Numbered from the stretch's first letter, positions 1-9,443 are shown. The stretch: DNA of 64,000 bases from Halobacteriovorax sp. JY17 (GCF_002753895.1 NZ_NJER01000001.1:1612910-1676909); one strand, 5' to 3'. Translations and numbers: made by a program. The notes: generated from the letters alone by a model not told the origin.

Positions 1-746
1 TGAGAATACTCTAATTTACTTAGATCATAGGTCGCGAGCTTAATCATTTCGGTTGTTGAAATAAGAGTTAAGCATTCTTTAATTTCTCTAATACTTTCAG
101 AAACAAAGTGTGATGGTCTGTACCAGCTGAATTGGTGAATTTTAAAAGATTCACACTTTAGCTCAGAGCTAGAGCCAGTTTTAAATATTCTACTTAGAAT
201 AGAGTTCGGGTTGTGTAGATCAATTTTGTCAAAGCTGATTTCCATTCTCTTTGCAAGTACGAGAAGAAATCTAGCCTTATAAAGATAAACAATAACTGAT
301 CGAAAGCAGTAGAGGTCAATGAACTCGGTTACAACTTCATCAAATTCTTTAGCGCTAGAGATATAGTTCGAGAATTTAATTGGGCTATCAATTGGGTAGC
401 CTTCAATTTTTCTAGCCTCTAAGAAGATTGAGAATTCATTATAGATGATTTTGTGCTGAGAAATATTTCTATTTATAATTTCTTTGAATTGAGACTTCGC
501 GTCTGAGATCAAATGCTTGTGCGCCTTTTTTACAACGAAACCTGGCTTGGAAAATAGGCCTTCTCCGCTCCAACCTGGAACGAGAAAGTTTTGAGGTTTA
601 AAGACGTAGTTCTTCGCGCTAGCTTCCATTGGAAGCTCAAGATCAAGGCTGCCTTGAAGAGTATTTTCTAAATCTTCAGGGCGCAGGCCATTTCTAGAAG
701 GTGTTGAGTTTAGCCAAGATTGGGCCTTGAAGTACTTAGTACTCAA
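1..746 (-). CDS. Unrecognised protein, 3' end cut by window edge
   Basis: My own reverse-strand translation gives an open frame of about 248 codons that runs off the left edge without a stop. It begins at a TTG (746-744). An in-frame TGA lies just upstream, so no earlier start is possible. The protein begins LSTKYFKAQSWLNSTPSRNG and is soluble-looking, with no signal peptide or membrane segment and mixed charge. I do not recognise a family. The frame is long, has normal composition for this genome and faces away from the next gene, so it is probably real. The function is unknown. Confidence 0.72.
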   Translation of the reverse strand, partial: MSTKYFKAQSWLNSTPSRNGLRPEDLENTLQGSLDLELPMEASAKNYVFKPQNFLVPGWSGEGLFSKPGFVVKKAHKHLISDAKSQFKEIINRNISQHKIIYNEFSIFLEARKIEGYPIDSPIKFSNYISSAKEFDEVVTEFIDLYCFRSVIVYLYKARFLLVLAKRMEISFDKIDLHNPNSILSRIFKTGSSSELKCESFKIHQFSWYRPSHFVSESIREIKECLTLISTTEMIKLATYDLSKLEYS

Positions 747-850
747 TTCTCTTCACCGAATATATATCTTTTCGCGTAGTGCATTTTGTAATAGTTCTCA
801 GTTATTAATTGTGGGTAGGACTTTCTACAATAATGGGCCTAAAAAGTCAT

Positions 851-894
851 TCACAATCAATTTTTATCTTTGTGAGTAATAGTGGATTACTATT
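851..894. promoter_or_regulatory. Two inverted repeats in the divergent intergenic region
   Basis: The 267-base gap between the left-edge gene and the acidic protein holds two dyads. One is TCACAA-N13-TTGTGA (851-875). The other is AATAGT-GGATT-ACTATT (878-894). They could be regulator sites or RNA hairpins for the gene starting at 1014. No convincing -35/-10 pair was found. Low confidence as a functional site. Confidence 0.25.
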
Positions 895-1013
895 GTAAGG
901 TATTGAAATAAATAAAGTTTTCTGAAATGTTAAAGTTTCTTACATCTGAGGTCGATGAGTCTATGTAAATTATTGTTACGCGCAGTATTGCTAGAAATTG
1001 TAGGAGAAATAGC

Positions 1014-1637
1014 ATGGAAGACACGAAACTTGACGAAGCAATGGAAGAGATCGCAGAGCAGAGTTTTAACGACTCAGAACTCAAAGATATAATGAGTGAA
1101 ATTGAGAGTCTCGAGAAAGAATTCGTCGAAGAGGGTGAACGTACTCCAGAAGAACTAGCGGTTGTAAGTTCTGAGAAAACTAACCTACAAAATGAAATTG
1201 ATAATGAAGTCGCCTCAATGGCTTCGGAGATGGCAACAGAGGCAACAAGTCCTGAAGCCTCTTTAGAAGAATTTGAAGACTCTGAAGATGATATGATGGC
1301 CGATGAGTTAATCAATGAAATGGAAGATGATGTTGTAGCTGAAATTGCTGACAACGTTGTTACTTTGCCTACAAGCGAAAGAAAAGTTTCAACAGCAGAC
1401 GGTGCAGCAATGGACTTTTCCGCAGAGGGAACAATGAACTTCAATTTAAACTTCAAAATAGGAACTGAAGCTGCAACTTTGAAAGTTGATGGTGAGCAGG
1501 GACTATGCGTTGAGATGGGTGGAGTTCTAATTGAAATTACTAGTGAGCACGGTTGCACTGTGACAATGGATGGGGGAGTGAACTTCAATATTCCTTTGAC
1601 CACTTCTGGAAATGCCGCTAAAAAGAAAGCTGCATAA
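1014..1637 (+). CDS. Acidic two-part protein of unknown function
   Basis: 207 residues. The start is supported by AGGAG about 7 bases upstream. Residues 1 to about 120 are extremely rich in Glu, Asp and Ser with little hydrophobic core, so probably helical or disordered. Residues 125-200 alternate hydrophobic and polar residues with Gly turns (MNFNLNFKIG, EMGGVLIEIT, VTMDGGVNFNI), suggesting a small beta-sheet domain. The tail is lysine-rich (KKKAA). No signal peptide is visible. It lies 19 bases before rsmD and probably shares a transcript with it. I do not recognise the family. The long reverse-strand frame over it is a serine-rich shadow. Confidence 0.8.
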   Translation: MEDTKLDEAMEEIAEQSFNDSELKDIMSEIESLEKEFVEEGERTPEELAVVSSEKTNLQNEIDNEVASMASEMATEATSPEASLEEFEDSEDDMMADELINEMEDDVVAEIADNVVTLPTSERKVSTADGAAMDFSAEGTMNFNLNFKIGTEAATLKVDGEQGLCVEMGGVLIEITSEHGCTVTMDGGVNFNIPLTTSGNAAKKKAA

Positions 1638-1656
1638 TCATAAAACGGTTTAATAA

Positions 1657-2238
1657 ATGTCTATAAAAATATTAGGGGGTTTGGCCAAAGGTCAGGCCCT
1701 TTTAGTTCCTAAGGGTGATTTAATTCGTCCAACCTCAGTAATGCTTCGAAGAAAGATATTTGATGCCAGGCAAGATATGTCTGGCTATAGATTTTATGAC
1801 TTGTGCGCAGGAACGGGTGCAATGGGTCTCGAAGCTCTTTCAAGAGGAGCTGAGTCAGTAACATTAATTGAACCAAACTCAAAGGTTTTTGCACTTACTA
1901 AGAAGAATGTAGAATCCATTAGCAAAGCCTCAGGTGAATTGGGGGAAGTGGAGTTAATAAAATCAAACGCTGTAAAGTGGCTTGAGAGCTTTTTGCACAC
2001 TTATGAAACGATGAACGATGAAGCAAAGGAGTCGGTGATTCTCTTTCTAGATCCTCCTTACTTGCTGCATGATATTTATCACAAATGTATCGATCTTATT
2101 TCAAAAGTCGACTTTCAAGGGGAGCTTTGGATTGAGTCTGATGAACAAAAAGGTGTTAAGAAAAAATATTTGGAAAATCTCTTTCTCGATATGAAAAGTT
2201 ACTCACAAGGAACGAGCTTTATTCTCATCGTTCGCTAG
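1657..2238 (+). CDS. rsmD: 16S rRNA (guanine-N2)-methyltransferase RsmD
   Basis: 193 residues, the normal length for the enzyme that uses S-adenosylmethionine to methylate G966 of 16S rRNA in the 30S subunit. The N-terminal GLAKG and RPTSVMLRRKIFD segments match the RsmD pattern. The SAM-binding motif is YDLCAGTGAMGLEALSRGA. The catalytic motif is FLDPPY, of the (D/N)PPY type. It is followed by coaD 59 bases on, a neighbourhood common in bacteria. The ribosome-binding site is weak, suggesting coupling to the upstream gene. Confidence 0.93.
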   Translation: MSIKILGGLAKGQALLVPKGDLIRPTSVMLRRKIFDARQDMSGYRFYDLCAGTGAMGLEALSRGAESVTLIEPNSKVFALTKKNVESISKASGELGEVELIKSNAVKWLESFLHTYETMNDEAKESVILFLDPPYLLHDIYHKCIDLISKVDFQGELWIESDEQKGVKKKYLENLFLDMKSYSQGTSFILIVR

Positions 2239-2297
2239 GCAATTTTGTAATCCTAAGTTAAAATACCCAAGTAAGAATTAATTCTATGGAGCTCTAA

Positions 2298-2771
2298 ATG
2301 GTAAAGAAAGCTGTTTATGCAGGAACTTTTGATCCTTTTACAAATGGTCATGATGATATTTTAAAAAGAGCATTAAACTTATTTGATGAGATTACAGTTT
2401 TAATAGCAGTCTCTCCGAGTAAGGTTCCACTTTTCTCCGTAGAGCAAAGAACTGAGATGTTGGAAGAACATTTTAAAGATGAAAGTAGAGTAAAAGTAGA
2501 TTCTTGGGATGGGCTACTCGTTGATTATGCTAAGAAGAAAAGTATAGATACAATTATCCGTGGTTTAAGACCGACTGGAGACTTTGAAGTTGAATTTCAA
2601 ATGGCCTCTATGAATAATAAACTTTATCCTGAAATTGAAACAGTCTTTCTTATGACGGAAGGACAGAATTACTATATCTCTTCATCACTTGTAAAAGAAG
2701 TTTATAAGCACGATGGTGATGTAAGTGAATTCGTTCCAAATGTAATTAATAGTTGGCTAAAAAAAGCCTGA
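2298..2771 (+). CDS. coaD: Phosphopantetheine adenylyltransferase
   Basis: 157 residues, typical for CoaD, which transfers AMP from ATP to 4'-phosphopantetheine in the penultimate step of coenzyme A synthesis. The nucleotidyltransferase signature YAGTFDPFTNGHDDILKRA is present with the (T/H)xGH motif. RGLRPTGDFEVEFQMA and the ISSSLVKE motif near the end fit the ATP and pantetheine sites. The ATG follows a GGAG box. The next gene starts 7 bases after the stop, so rsmD, coaD and the aminotransferase probably form an operon. Confidence 0.95.
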   Translation: MVKKAVYAGTFDPFTNGHDDILKRALNLFDEITVLIAVSPSKVPLFSVEQRTEMLEEHFKDESRVKVDSWDGLLVDYAKKKSIDTIIRGLRPTGDFEVEFQMASMNNKLYPEIETVFLMTEGQNYYISSSLVKEVYKHDGDVSEFVPNVINSWLKKA

Positions 2772-2778
2772 GGTATAA

Positions 2779-3996
2779 ATGAAAATAAGTAAGAGAGTTA
2801 GTGGTATTTCTGAAAGTATAACTTTAAAGTTAAACTCACTTGCACTAAGTATGGAAAGTGAAGGAAAGAAAGTTTGGAACTTAACAGCAGGACAACTACC
2901 ATTTAGACCCGCTGTAGAATTTACTGAAAGTCTTAGAAATGAACTTGTTTTTTTGAATAGCTTTCAATACTCGCCAGTATCAGGCTTAAAAGATCTTCGA
3001 GAAAAGGCACTAACTTATTTTAATGAGTCAAGATCGGTTGATGTTAATTCCACACATGATGTTATTGTATCCAATGGTGGAAAGCATTCTCTTTCAAATA
3101 TCTTTGCAACAATTATTGACCCAGGAGACGAAGTTGTTGTCCTCGCTCCTTATTGGCTCTCATATCCAGAAATTATAAATCTCTATGAGGGAAAACCTGT
3201 TATTGTCGGCGCTAGTATTTATGATGACTTTCAACCAAATATTGAAGACATTAGAAGTGTACTGAATAAGAAAACAAAAGCGATTGTAATCAACAGTCCC
3301 AATAATCCTTCGGGTGTTCACTATAGTGAAGAGTGGATGAAGTCTTTTGCGAGTTTAATGCTCGAGTTTCCTGATGTTATAATTATTAGTGATGAAATTT
3401 ATTTTGAATTAAGTTACTTTGATCCAAAGCCTACTTACTTTTATCAATACGATAAATCTCTTCTTGAGAGAACTATTATTGTTGATGGTGTTTCAAAGAA
3501 TATGGCGCTAACAGGACTTCGAATTGGTTTTTGTATTGGCCCTAAAGATGTTGTTTCTGCAATGTCTAGACTTCAGGGGCAAACAGCTTCGGGAGCGAAT
3601 AGCTTAACTCAAAAAGCACTTGTTGGTTTTAACTTTAATTTAATACCAACTTACTTGGATCCAATTAAGTCTCACTTGCGTGAAAATGCAAGAGTGGTAC
3701 AGGACAAGCTGCGTGAAAATCAACTTTCTCAGTGCTGGTATCAAACGAAATCAGCTTTCTATTTCTTAATAGATTTTTCTAATACTCCAATTATTGAGGA
3801 ATTCAGAAAGGACTCTGAAGATATGGCGGACTATTCTAGTCAAATATGCGAAAAGCTTTTGACTGAAACAGGCGTAGCTATTGTTCCAGGGGAAGCTTTT
3901 GGAGCCCCTAATACTGCTAGGTTATCTCTAGTTAGTACAAAGGAGCTCTTTTCTGAAGCATTTGATAAAATTATCAAATTTGTAAAACTAAATTAA
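2779..3996 (+). CDS. Class I/II pyridoxal-phosphate aminotransferase (aspartate aminotransferase-like)
   Basis: 405 residues, fold type I. NSPNNPSGVHY is the conserved Asn/Pro substrate-site motif. ISDEIY carries the Asp that binds the PLP ring nitrogen. Lys240 in VDGVSKNMALTGLRIG is the Schiff-base lysine, and a late RLSLV motif carries the carboxylate-binding Arg. This is the pattern of the bacterial AspC/AspB subgroup, so aspartate or another amino acid is the likely donor; substrate choice cannot be read from sequence. GAGG precedes the ATG. It follows coaD by 7 bases. Confidence 0.88.
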   Translation: MKISKRVSGISESITLKLNSLALSMESEGKKVWNLTAGQLPFRPAVEFTESLRNELVFLNSFQYSPVSGLKDLREKALTYFNESRSVDVNSTHDVIVSNGGKHSLSNIFATIIDPGDEVVVLAPYWLSYPEIINLYEGKPVIVGASIYDDFQPNIEDIRSVLNKKTKAIVINSPNNPSGVHYSEEWMKSFASLMLEFPDVIIISDEIYFELSYFDPKPTYFYQYDKSLLERTIIVDGVSKNMALTGLRIGFCIGPKDVVSAMSRLQGQTASGANSLTQKALVGFNFNLIPTYLDPIKSHLRENARVVQDKLRENQLSQCWYQTKSAFYFLIDFSNTPIIEEFRKDSEDMADYSSQICEKLLTETGVAIVPGEAFGAPNTARLSLVSTKELFSEAFDKIIKFVKLN

Positions 3997-4019
3997 TTAG
4001 AGTTTTTTTCTCTCTACCG

Positions 4020-4070
4020 TCTATTACCTTCTTTAGGAGATAATAGATCGGTATCGGGCAAATTTGTCCG
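4020..4070 (+). promoter_or_regulatory. Paired hairpins in the leader of the lipoprotein gene
   Basis: Between the aminotransferase and the lipoprotein gene lie two dyads. TCTATTACCT pairs with AGG-aga-TAATAGA (about 4020-4048). CGGGCAAATTTGTCCG (about 4055-4070) is almost perfectly self-complementary. The second sits just upstream of the AGAGGAAAG ribosome-binding site. The first could be a weak terminator after the aminotransferase; neither has a strong T-run. Confidence 0.3.
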
Positions 4071-4082
4071 AGAGGAAAGCTC

Positions 4083-5048
4083 ATGTATAAATCATTTTTA
4101 ATTTTATCTCTATTGCTGTTGCTACTTTCTTGTGGAAAGAGTGAAGAGAAAGTAGATAATGCAGTTCTTCGGGCGAATCTTGCGCTTACTAGAGGCGACT
4201 GCGACAGTGCAATTACTATTCTAGAGAGCGAAGGTTCTCAGCCAAATAATCCAACCTTTATTAAAACGCTAGCTTCTGCATATGCATGTAAGTCTGGTTA
4301 TAAGACTACAACTCTCTTTGGAACTGATCTGGAAAAAGTTTCTGATCCTGATTTACTTCTTAGAGCGATGAGTACTTTTACAACTAGTGAAATTGATGGA
4401 CTCGATAATGCTTCATACACTTATTCAAAGCTTGCTTTAGATACACTTCTATACGCAGGCGGAACTTCATTAACAACAAATCCGACATCGGACATGAGAA
4501 GCGCTCTCTTTGGTAGTAAGGGAATGGAGTTGAATTCTTTTGCTTTCTACTTATCACTAACTCAGCTTGGAAAATTTTCTTTCTACTTTGGTAATGCTTC
4601 TTTTGTTACGGGCATAAAAGGAGCAGGTAACGATACTAGTACTAATCCTTGCTACCTTGATTACAACGCTAACGTAAATGCTTTCTTAGATGTTCTTGGC
4701 ACAACTGGTGTTTGTGTTAACGGTTCTGATGAGGGTCACCCTGAGTTAGTTGATGGCGTTGATTTAGTAAATATTGAAAATGCTTGTACTGGTATTACTC
4801 TCTTTAATAATTTCGTAGATACTCTGGATAGCTTTATCGATACGTTCACAGGTGATGACTTTTCCGAATTTGCAAATATTTCTACGGCAGTAGAGTTAGC
4901 AAAACTTGGTATTACTGCTGTTAAACCAACCTTTGATACACGAATTTTTGATACGACATCACAAGCAAGATGTGAGTCTCTCTTTGATGGAAACGATGAA
5001 GACATAATGTATTTTTACGCAGCAGTTTTTGAAACACTACATAGGTAG
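4083..5048 (+). CDS. Putative lipoprotein with helical-repeat-like N-terminus
   Basis: 321 residues. The first about 17 residues form a lipoprotein signal ending in the lipobox LLSC, so the mature protein should start at Cys17 and be lipid-anchored. Residues 25-75 (LALTRGDCDSAITILESEG and following) read like a TPR-type helix pair. The rest is rich in Ser, Thr, Asn and Asp with several cysteines, which may form disulfides in the periplasm. It is 5 bases from the outer-membrane protein gene, so the two are probably co-expressed and may act together at the outer membrane. No specific family is recognised. Confidence 0.8.
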   Translation: MYKSFLILSLLLLLLSCGKSEEKVDNAVLRANLALTRGDCDSAITILESEGSQPNNPTFIKTLASAYACKSGYKTTTLFGTDLEKVSDPDLLLRAMSTFTTSEIDGLDNASYTYSKLALDTLLYAGGTSLTTNPTSDMRSALFGSKGMELNSFAFYLSLTQLGKFSFYFGNASFVTGIKGAGNDTSTNPCYLDYNANVNAFLDVLGTTGVCVNGSDEGHPELVDGVDLVNIENACTGITLFNNFVDTLDSFIDTFTGDDFSEFANISTAVELAKLGITAVKPTFDTRIFDTTSQARCESLFDGNDEDIMYFYAAVFETLHR

Positions 5049-5053
5049 AAAAT

Positions 5054-6163
5054 TTGAAAAGAATTTTACTTCTATTTATATTTCTCTCTTCTCTTCCTAT
5101 TTTTGGACAAGAGGTGATTCACTTAGGACGTAGCTCTAAAGCTCTTCTTCTAGGGGATGCTTATACTGCGAGAGCGGATGATGAGTTTACTCTCTTCTAT
5201 AACCCTGCTGCTCTTGGAAGAAATACAGGCGTAGAAATATCGCCACTAAATCCTCAAATAGGTGTGACTAACGCTCTAGATGAAGTGGATCGTTTTAAAG
5301 ATTTTCCAAAGAGCGATGCAGCCGCAATAGCCGATCGTTTATTAGGCTTTCCTGTCTATATTCAAGCAGGAGCTTTTCCTGGACTTAAAATGGCAACATT
5401 TGGGTTCAACCTCTTTGCTCAGACGAGAACGAGTCTTCTTCTGCAAAATGCAATCCATCCCTTATTGGATATAGACTATAGAGTTGATAGAGGTTTTGTT
5501 GCTGGCTTTGCCTTTAATTTTGGTAAAGGTAAAAAGGCCAAAACAGGAATGAGAAGTTCTATTGGAATTTCTCTAAAACATACACAAAGAGAAGGACTCT
5601 CTGGGGTTTACGACCTCTTTGGAACAGAGCTTCTTAGTAAGATTGAAAGTAATGTTGAAAGCGTTGATGATATTAGAAATGCTCTAGGTTGGTCAAAAGG
5701 GAAGGCGTGGGGAGTTGATATAGGTTTTGAACAAGTTTGGAAGTCTAGCTTTAGTGAACTTTCATGGGGGGCAAGTATTCTCGATGTTGGCGGAACAAAG
5801 TTTCGAAAAGTTTCAGGTGACGTTGATATTCCTGAACAAGAAATGTTTGTGAATACTGGGGTAAACTGGAAGCAGAATTTTGGAATAGTGGCTTACTCAC
5901 TCTCAGCAGATCTTCACCCGTTAAATGTTTACATGCCTTTTGCAAGAAAACTTCACCTTGGATTAGAGTTAGATCTTCCCTTTGTATCTTTACTTGGAGG
6001 GTACTCTGAGGGTTATGTAAGTTATGGTCTAGAGGTAAGGCTTTGGCCATTTAAACTTATCGCAGGGTTCTATAGCAATGAGTTAGGGGTAGAATATAAG
6101 GAATCCGAAGGAAAAAGAGCTGTTTTTCAGCTAAATCTCTTCGATATTGACATAGATATCTAA
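5054..6163 (+). CDS. Outer-membrane beta-barrel protein, PorV/FadL-like
   Basis: 369 residues, TTG start. The signal peptide is MKRILLLFIFLSSLPIFG with cleavage near residue 18. GDAYTARADDEFTLFYNPAALG resembles the start of the OmpP1/FadL/PorV group, where the conserved NPA motif follows an N-terminal plug-like segment. The remainder alternates aromatic and polar beta-strand stretches, ending in LNLFDIDIDI rather than a clear terminal aromatic. It probably forms an outer-membrane barrel that works with the lipoprotein encoded just upstream. Its role in transport or secretion is not readable. Confidence 0.75.
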   Translation: MKRILLLFIFLSSLPIFGQEVIHLGRSSKALLLGDAYTARADDEFTLFYNPAALGRNTGVEISPLNPQIGVTNALDEVDRFKDFPKSDAAAIADRLLGFPVYIQAGAFPGLKMATFGFNLFAQTRTSLLLQNAIHPLLDIDYRVDRGFVAGFAFNFGKGKKAKTGMRSSIGISLKHTQREGLSGVYDLFGTELLSKIESNVESVDDIRNALGWSKGKAWGVDIGFEQVWKSSFSELSWGASILDVGGTKFRKVSGDVDIPEQEMFVNTGVNWKQNFGIVAYSLSADLHPLNVYMPFARKLHLGLELDLPFVSLLGGYSEGYVSYGLEVRLWPFKLIAGFYSNELGVEYKESEGKRAVFQLNLFDIDIDI

Positions 6164-6319
6164 TTTATTTTGCATCTTCTTAGTCTTTTATCTACAATTA
6201 AAGGGAATGGAAATAATCAAGGATGAGACTATTTCATTTTCCTATCTTAAAAATCATTTATTACATACACATTCTTATATAACTAAGAGGCTTTTTGGCA
6301 CTCTTTGTGGAGGTTTCTT

Positions 6320-7630
6320 TTGAAAAAGACTTTTGTCCTAGATACTAACGTTATTCTCTTTGACCCAACTGCAATTTTTCAATTTGGGGATAATAATGTC
6401 TTTATTCCACTTGTTGTAGTTGAAGAAGTGGATAGGTTTAAGAAAGATCAAAATGAGAACGGGAGAAATGCGAGACATTTTTCAAGATTAGTTGATGATC
6501 TTCGAAAGCAAGGTTCACTTTCAAAAGGTGTCGCTCTGGAGCACGGTGGACAATTAATTATCTCTGTAGATAAGAGAGTTAAAAGCAAGTACGACGAAGT
6601 TATTGATTTAAAAATTAATGATAACTTAATTCTCTCATCAGCTCTTGCTTTAAAAGAAGAGGGTGAGGATTCAATTCTTATCACTAAAGATATTAACTTA
6701 AGACTTAAGGCCGATATTTTAGGCGTTGACGCCGAAGACTATGGAAAGAAGAATATCTCTCTTGATGAGATTTATCACGGTCATAGAACTCTAGAAGTTG
6801 AAGGAAGTGAGCTCGCTGATTTTGAAAAAAATCGTCACCTTGCTTTTGAAGATGCTGAGGAAATGGATATTTATCCTAATGAATACTTAATTCTTCAAGA
6901 AAAAGGAAATGATAGAAAAAGGGCCCTTGGAAGATATTCACTTTCTAAGAAGGGAATCGTTCCTCTTATTCCAATGAGAGAAGGGATATGGGGAATTTAC
7001 CCAAAGAATATGGAACAGCAATTTGCTCTTGATGCTCTTCTCAATGATGATGTGAAGCTTGTTACATTAGTCGGGAAAGCGGGAACAGGTAAGACTCTAC
7101 TCGCAATTGCTGCAGGTCTTGAAATGACTATTAATCAAGAGAAATATTCAAGACTATTAGTTTCTCGTCCTGTTCAACCTATGGGGAAAGATTTAGGTTT
7201 CCTACCAGGGGATGTGAATGAAAAACTTGCTCCGTGGATGCAACCAATTTTTGATAATATGGATTTTCTCTTTAATCAACATAAAGGTGGAAACTCTTCA
7301 TATGATGATTTAATAGAACACGGACTTTTACATGTAGAGCCCCTTACTTACATTAGAGGACGTTCAATTCCTGGTCAGTACTTAATTGTTGATGAGGCCC
7401 AGAACTTATCTCCTCATGAAGTAAAAACTATTATTACAAGAGCGGGTGAAGGAACGAAGATTATCTTAACAGGTGATCCACAGCAGATTGATAGTCCTTA
7501 CTTAGATGAAATTAATAATGGTCTTTCTTATTGTGTAGAGAGACTTAAAGCTGAAGATATTGTTGCTCATACTTCACTTAAAGTTGGTGAGAGATCAGCA
7601 CTTTCAGAGGTTGCTAGTAAGCTTCTGTAA
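6320..7630 (+). CDS. PIN domain-PhoH family ATPase
   Basis: 436 residues from a TTG at 6320, chosen because GTGGAGG lies 6 bases upstream. An in-frame TTG at 6305 lacks a ribosome-binding site. Residues 1 to about 130 are a PIN nuclease-like domain (KKTFVLDTNVILFDP, with acidic residues at LITKDINLRLKA). Residues about 220-436 are the PhoH P-loop ATPase: Walker A GKAGTGKT, Walker B YLIVDEAQNLS and the TGDPQQID motif. The PIN-PhoH fusion is thought to couple ATP-driven RNA unwinding to cleavage. It is followed 3 bases later by the PilZ gene. Confidence 0.9.
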   Translation: MKKTFVLDTNVILFDPTAIFQFGDNNVFIPLVVVEEVDRFKKDQNENGRNARHFSRLVDDLRKQGSLSKGVALEHGGQLIISVDKRVKSKYDEVIDLKINDNLILSSALALKEEGEDSILITKDINLRLKADILGVDAEDYGKKNISLDEIYHGHRTLEVEGSELADFEKNRHLAFEDAEEMDIYPNEYLILQEKGNDRKRALGRYSLSKKGIVPLIPMREGIWGIYPKNMEQQFALDALLNDDVKLVTLVGKAGTGKTLLAIAAGLEMTINQEKYSRLLVSRPVQPMGKDLGFLPGDVNEKLAPWMQPIFDNMDFLFNQHKGGNSSYDDLIEHGLLHVEPLTYIRGRSIPGQYLIVDEAQNLSPHEVKTIITRAGEGTKIILTGDPQQIDSPYLDEINNGLSYCVERLKAEDIVAHTSLKVGERSALSEVASKLL

Positions 7631-7633
7631 GTT

Positions 7634-8203
7634 ATGGCCGACGCAAAATTTAAGAGAAAACATTTAAGATCTCCTTTAAAAACAATCGCTCTCTTTCAGA
7701 GCGATTGTTATGTTTTTAGAGCGCAGTCCTTGAATATCTCAGAAGGGGGAGTACTACTTGAAAACCTTCCTTCTGTTCCTGAAATCAATGCCATTCCGCT
7801 GATGCTTTGCTTACCACAATTTCCTGAATTTCATTCTGTAAGTCCAGCAAGGCTTAAGAGTCTTGAAATTGAAGAATTTGATTCGAATATTATTAGAGTC
7901 AAAGCTAGAACCGTTAGGCAATTTGAAGGTATGAGTGAAGTTGATCAAATCTTTGTAACAAGAATCGGCTGTGAATTTGTTTTGGCCAGCGATTCAGCTA
8001 AACAATCTATTAAAAATTACGTTTCAACTTTCGCTAAGAATACAATCTTTCTTCTAAATTTATTTGAGTCCCATGCAAATGATGAGGAGAGAATTTCACT
8101 TATTCGTCATATTGCAAAACTTCTCGGCTATGATGAGTCTCAAAAGCTTTCAATTCTTAGACAGAAAGTTCTCCATGATTATCAATCACTAGAATCTCTT
8201 TAA
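7634..8203 (+). CDS. PilZ domain protein, probable cyclic-di-GMP receptor
   Basis: 189 residues. The two cyclic-di-GMP motifs are present near the N-terminus: RKHLR (RxxxR) at residues 6-10 and NISEGG ((D/N)xSxxG) about 25 residues later. The rest of the PilZ barrel extends to about residue 120. A helical tail of about 65 residues follows (DEERISLIRHIAKLLGYDE). It starts 3 bases after the phoH-like gene, so the two are transcribed together. The output partner is not evident. Confidence 0.85.
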   Translation: MADAKFKRKHLRSPLKTIALFQSDCYVFRAQSLNISEGGVLLENLPSVPEINAIPLMLCLPQFPEFHSVSPARLKSLEIEEFDSNIIRVKARTVRQFEGMSEVDQIFVTRIGCEFVLASDSAKQSIKNYVSTFAKNTIFLLNLFESHANDEERISLIRHIAKLLGYDESQKLSILRQKVLHDYQSLESL

Positions 8204-8354
8204 TTATTCCATTCGTAATTATTTTTTTCTTCATTAATTTTTTATTAATTTTTTATTTTGATTGCTTTCTTTCTTTAATTTTTCTTAAAGAAGTAATAGA
8301 CTTATACAATTGAAAATTAAAAACTTTTTTAAATTCTATAGCAAGGAAGGATGA

Positions 8355-9416
8355 ATGAAAAAAGTATTAGGACTTGCTGCGCTAGTAGCAATCTCAACAA
8401 CTGCGCAAGCAGAAATGGCAATGCCAACTATTTACGGAAAACTAACGAAGAATTACATGTATGTAAATCAAGAAGATTTCGCCAATAGAAAATCTATGAC
8501 TGGTGTTATCGATACTGATAACTCTGAATCAAGACTTGGAGCGAAAGGTTCTTACGAGATCAATTCTTCTCTAACTGCTAACTATGCTCTAGAGCTTGGT
8601 TTGAATTCTTCTGCTGCTGACTCTGGGGCTAGTTCTTCAGGACGTCTTAGAATTAGACTTGCTAAAATTGATTTAGTATCTAACTACGGTACTTTAACAA
8701 TGGGTCAAGATTATACAGCTGATGCACTTGCTGTATTAAAAGTTGATACTTTTACAGGCACGGTAGCTTCTGGTGTTGGTATTGATTACGCTACATTTGT
8801 TGAAGGTCAAGATAGTGGAATTGGTTTCATGTATAGATCAAGAAAAGATGTAATTAAGTATGCAACTCCAGTATTCTCTGGTGTTCAGTATACAGTTTCT
8901 GTTGATAAGAACGATAATAGATCAAATACTGCGACTTCTGCTGGTGGACAACCAACTTATACAACTCACTTACTATCATTTGATAAGAAAATGGATGCAA
9001 TGAGCTTAAGACTTCAAACTTCTTATACTCATTGGGCAATGTCTTCTAACTCTGATAACTCTAATCTTCACTTTGGTACAGTTCTTGGTTTTGGAGATCT
9101 TACTTTCAAGGCTGGTTGGTCTAAGCAAGAAGTTAAGCCTTTCACAGGTGCTTCAACAGAAACTACTAGAATGACTGCTGGTCTTACTTATGCTATGGCA
9201 GCGCATACTGCAAAAGTAGCTTACTATAAATTAGAAGAAGAAGTGGGAGCAGCTACTGAAGAAAGTTCTCAAATTTCTGCAGGTTATGATTATGCATTCA
9301 ATAAGAATGTATCTATGAATACAATTGTTTCTTTATTAGACAATAAAGATTCAACTAGTACTGCAACTAATAATGATGCAACTGTGTTATCTGTTGGTGC
9401 TGTAGTTAAATTCTAA
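8355..9416 (+). CDS. Outer-membrane porin-like protein
   Basis: 353 residues. The signal peptide is MKKVLGLAALVAISTTAQA with an Ala-x-Ala cleavage site at about residue 19. The mature start MAMPTIYGKLTKNYMYV and the following SRLGAKGSYEINSSLTANYALE match the strand pattern of Gram-negative general porins (Porin_4 type). The protein ends in VGAVVKF with the terminal Phe used for barrel assembly. Stretches rich in Ser and Thr look like loops. An AAGGAAG box precedes the ATG. It is monocistronic, followed by a strong terminator. Pore selectivity is unknown. Confidence 0.88.
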   Translation: MKKVLGLAALVAISTTAQAEMAMPTIYGKLTKNYMYVNQEDFANRKSMTGVIDTDNSESRLGAKGSYEINSSLTANYALELGLNSSAADSGASSSGRLRIRLAKIDLVSNYGTLTMGQDYTADALAVLKVDTFTGTVASGVGIDYATFVEGQDSGIGFMYRSRKDVIKYATPVFSGVQYTVSVDKNDNRSNTATSAGGQPTYTTHLLSFDKKMDAMSLRLQTSYTHWAMSSNSDNSNLHFGTVLGFGDLTFKAGWSKQEVKPFTGASTETTRMTAGLTYAMAAHTAKVAYYKLEEEVGAATEESSQISAGYDYAFNKNVSMNTIVSLLDNKDSTSTATNNDATVLSVGAVVKF

Positions 9417-9443
9417 TTTGAAATTTTAAAGATTTTAAATACT

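Noticed and set aside
890-1603. Long minus-strand frame of 237 codons, serine-rich
   Set aside because: It is the antisense shadow of the Glu/Asp-rich gene at 1014. Its composition is low-complexity, and the opposite frame has a strong ribosome-binding site.
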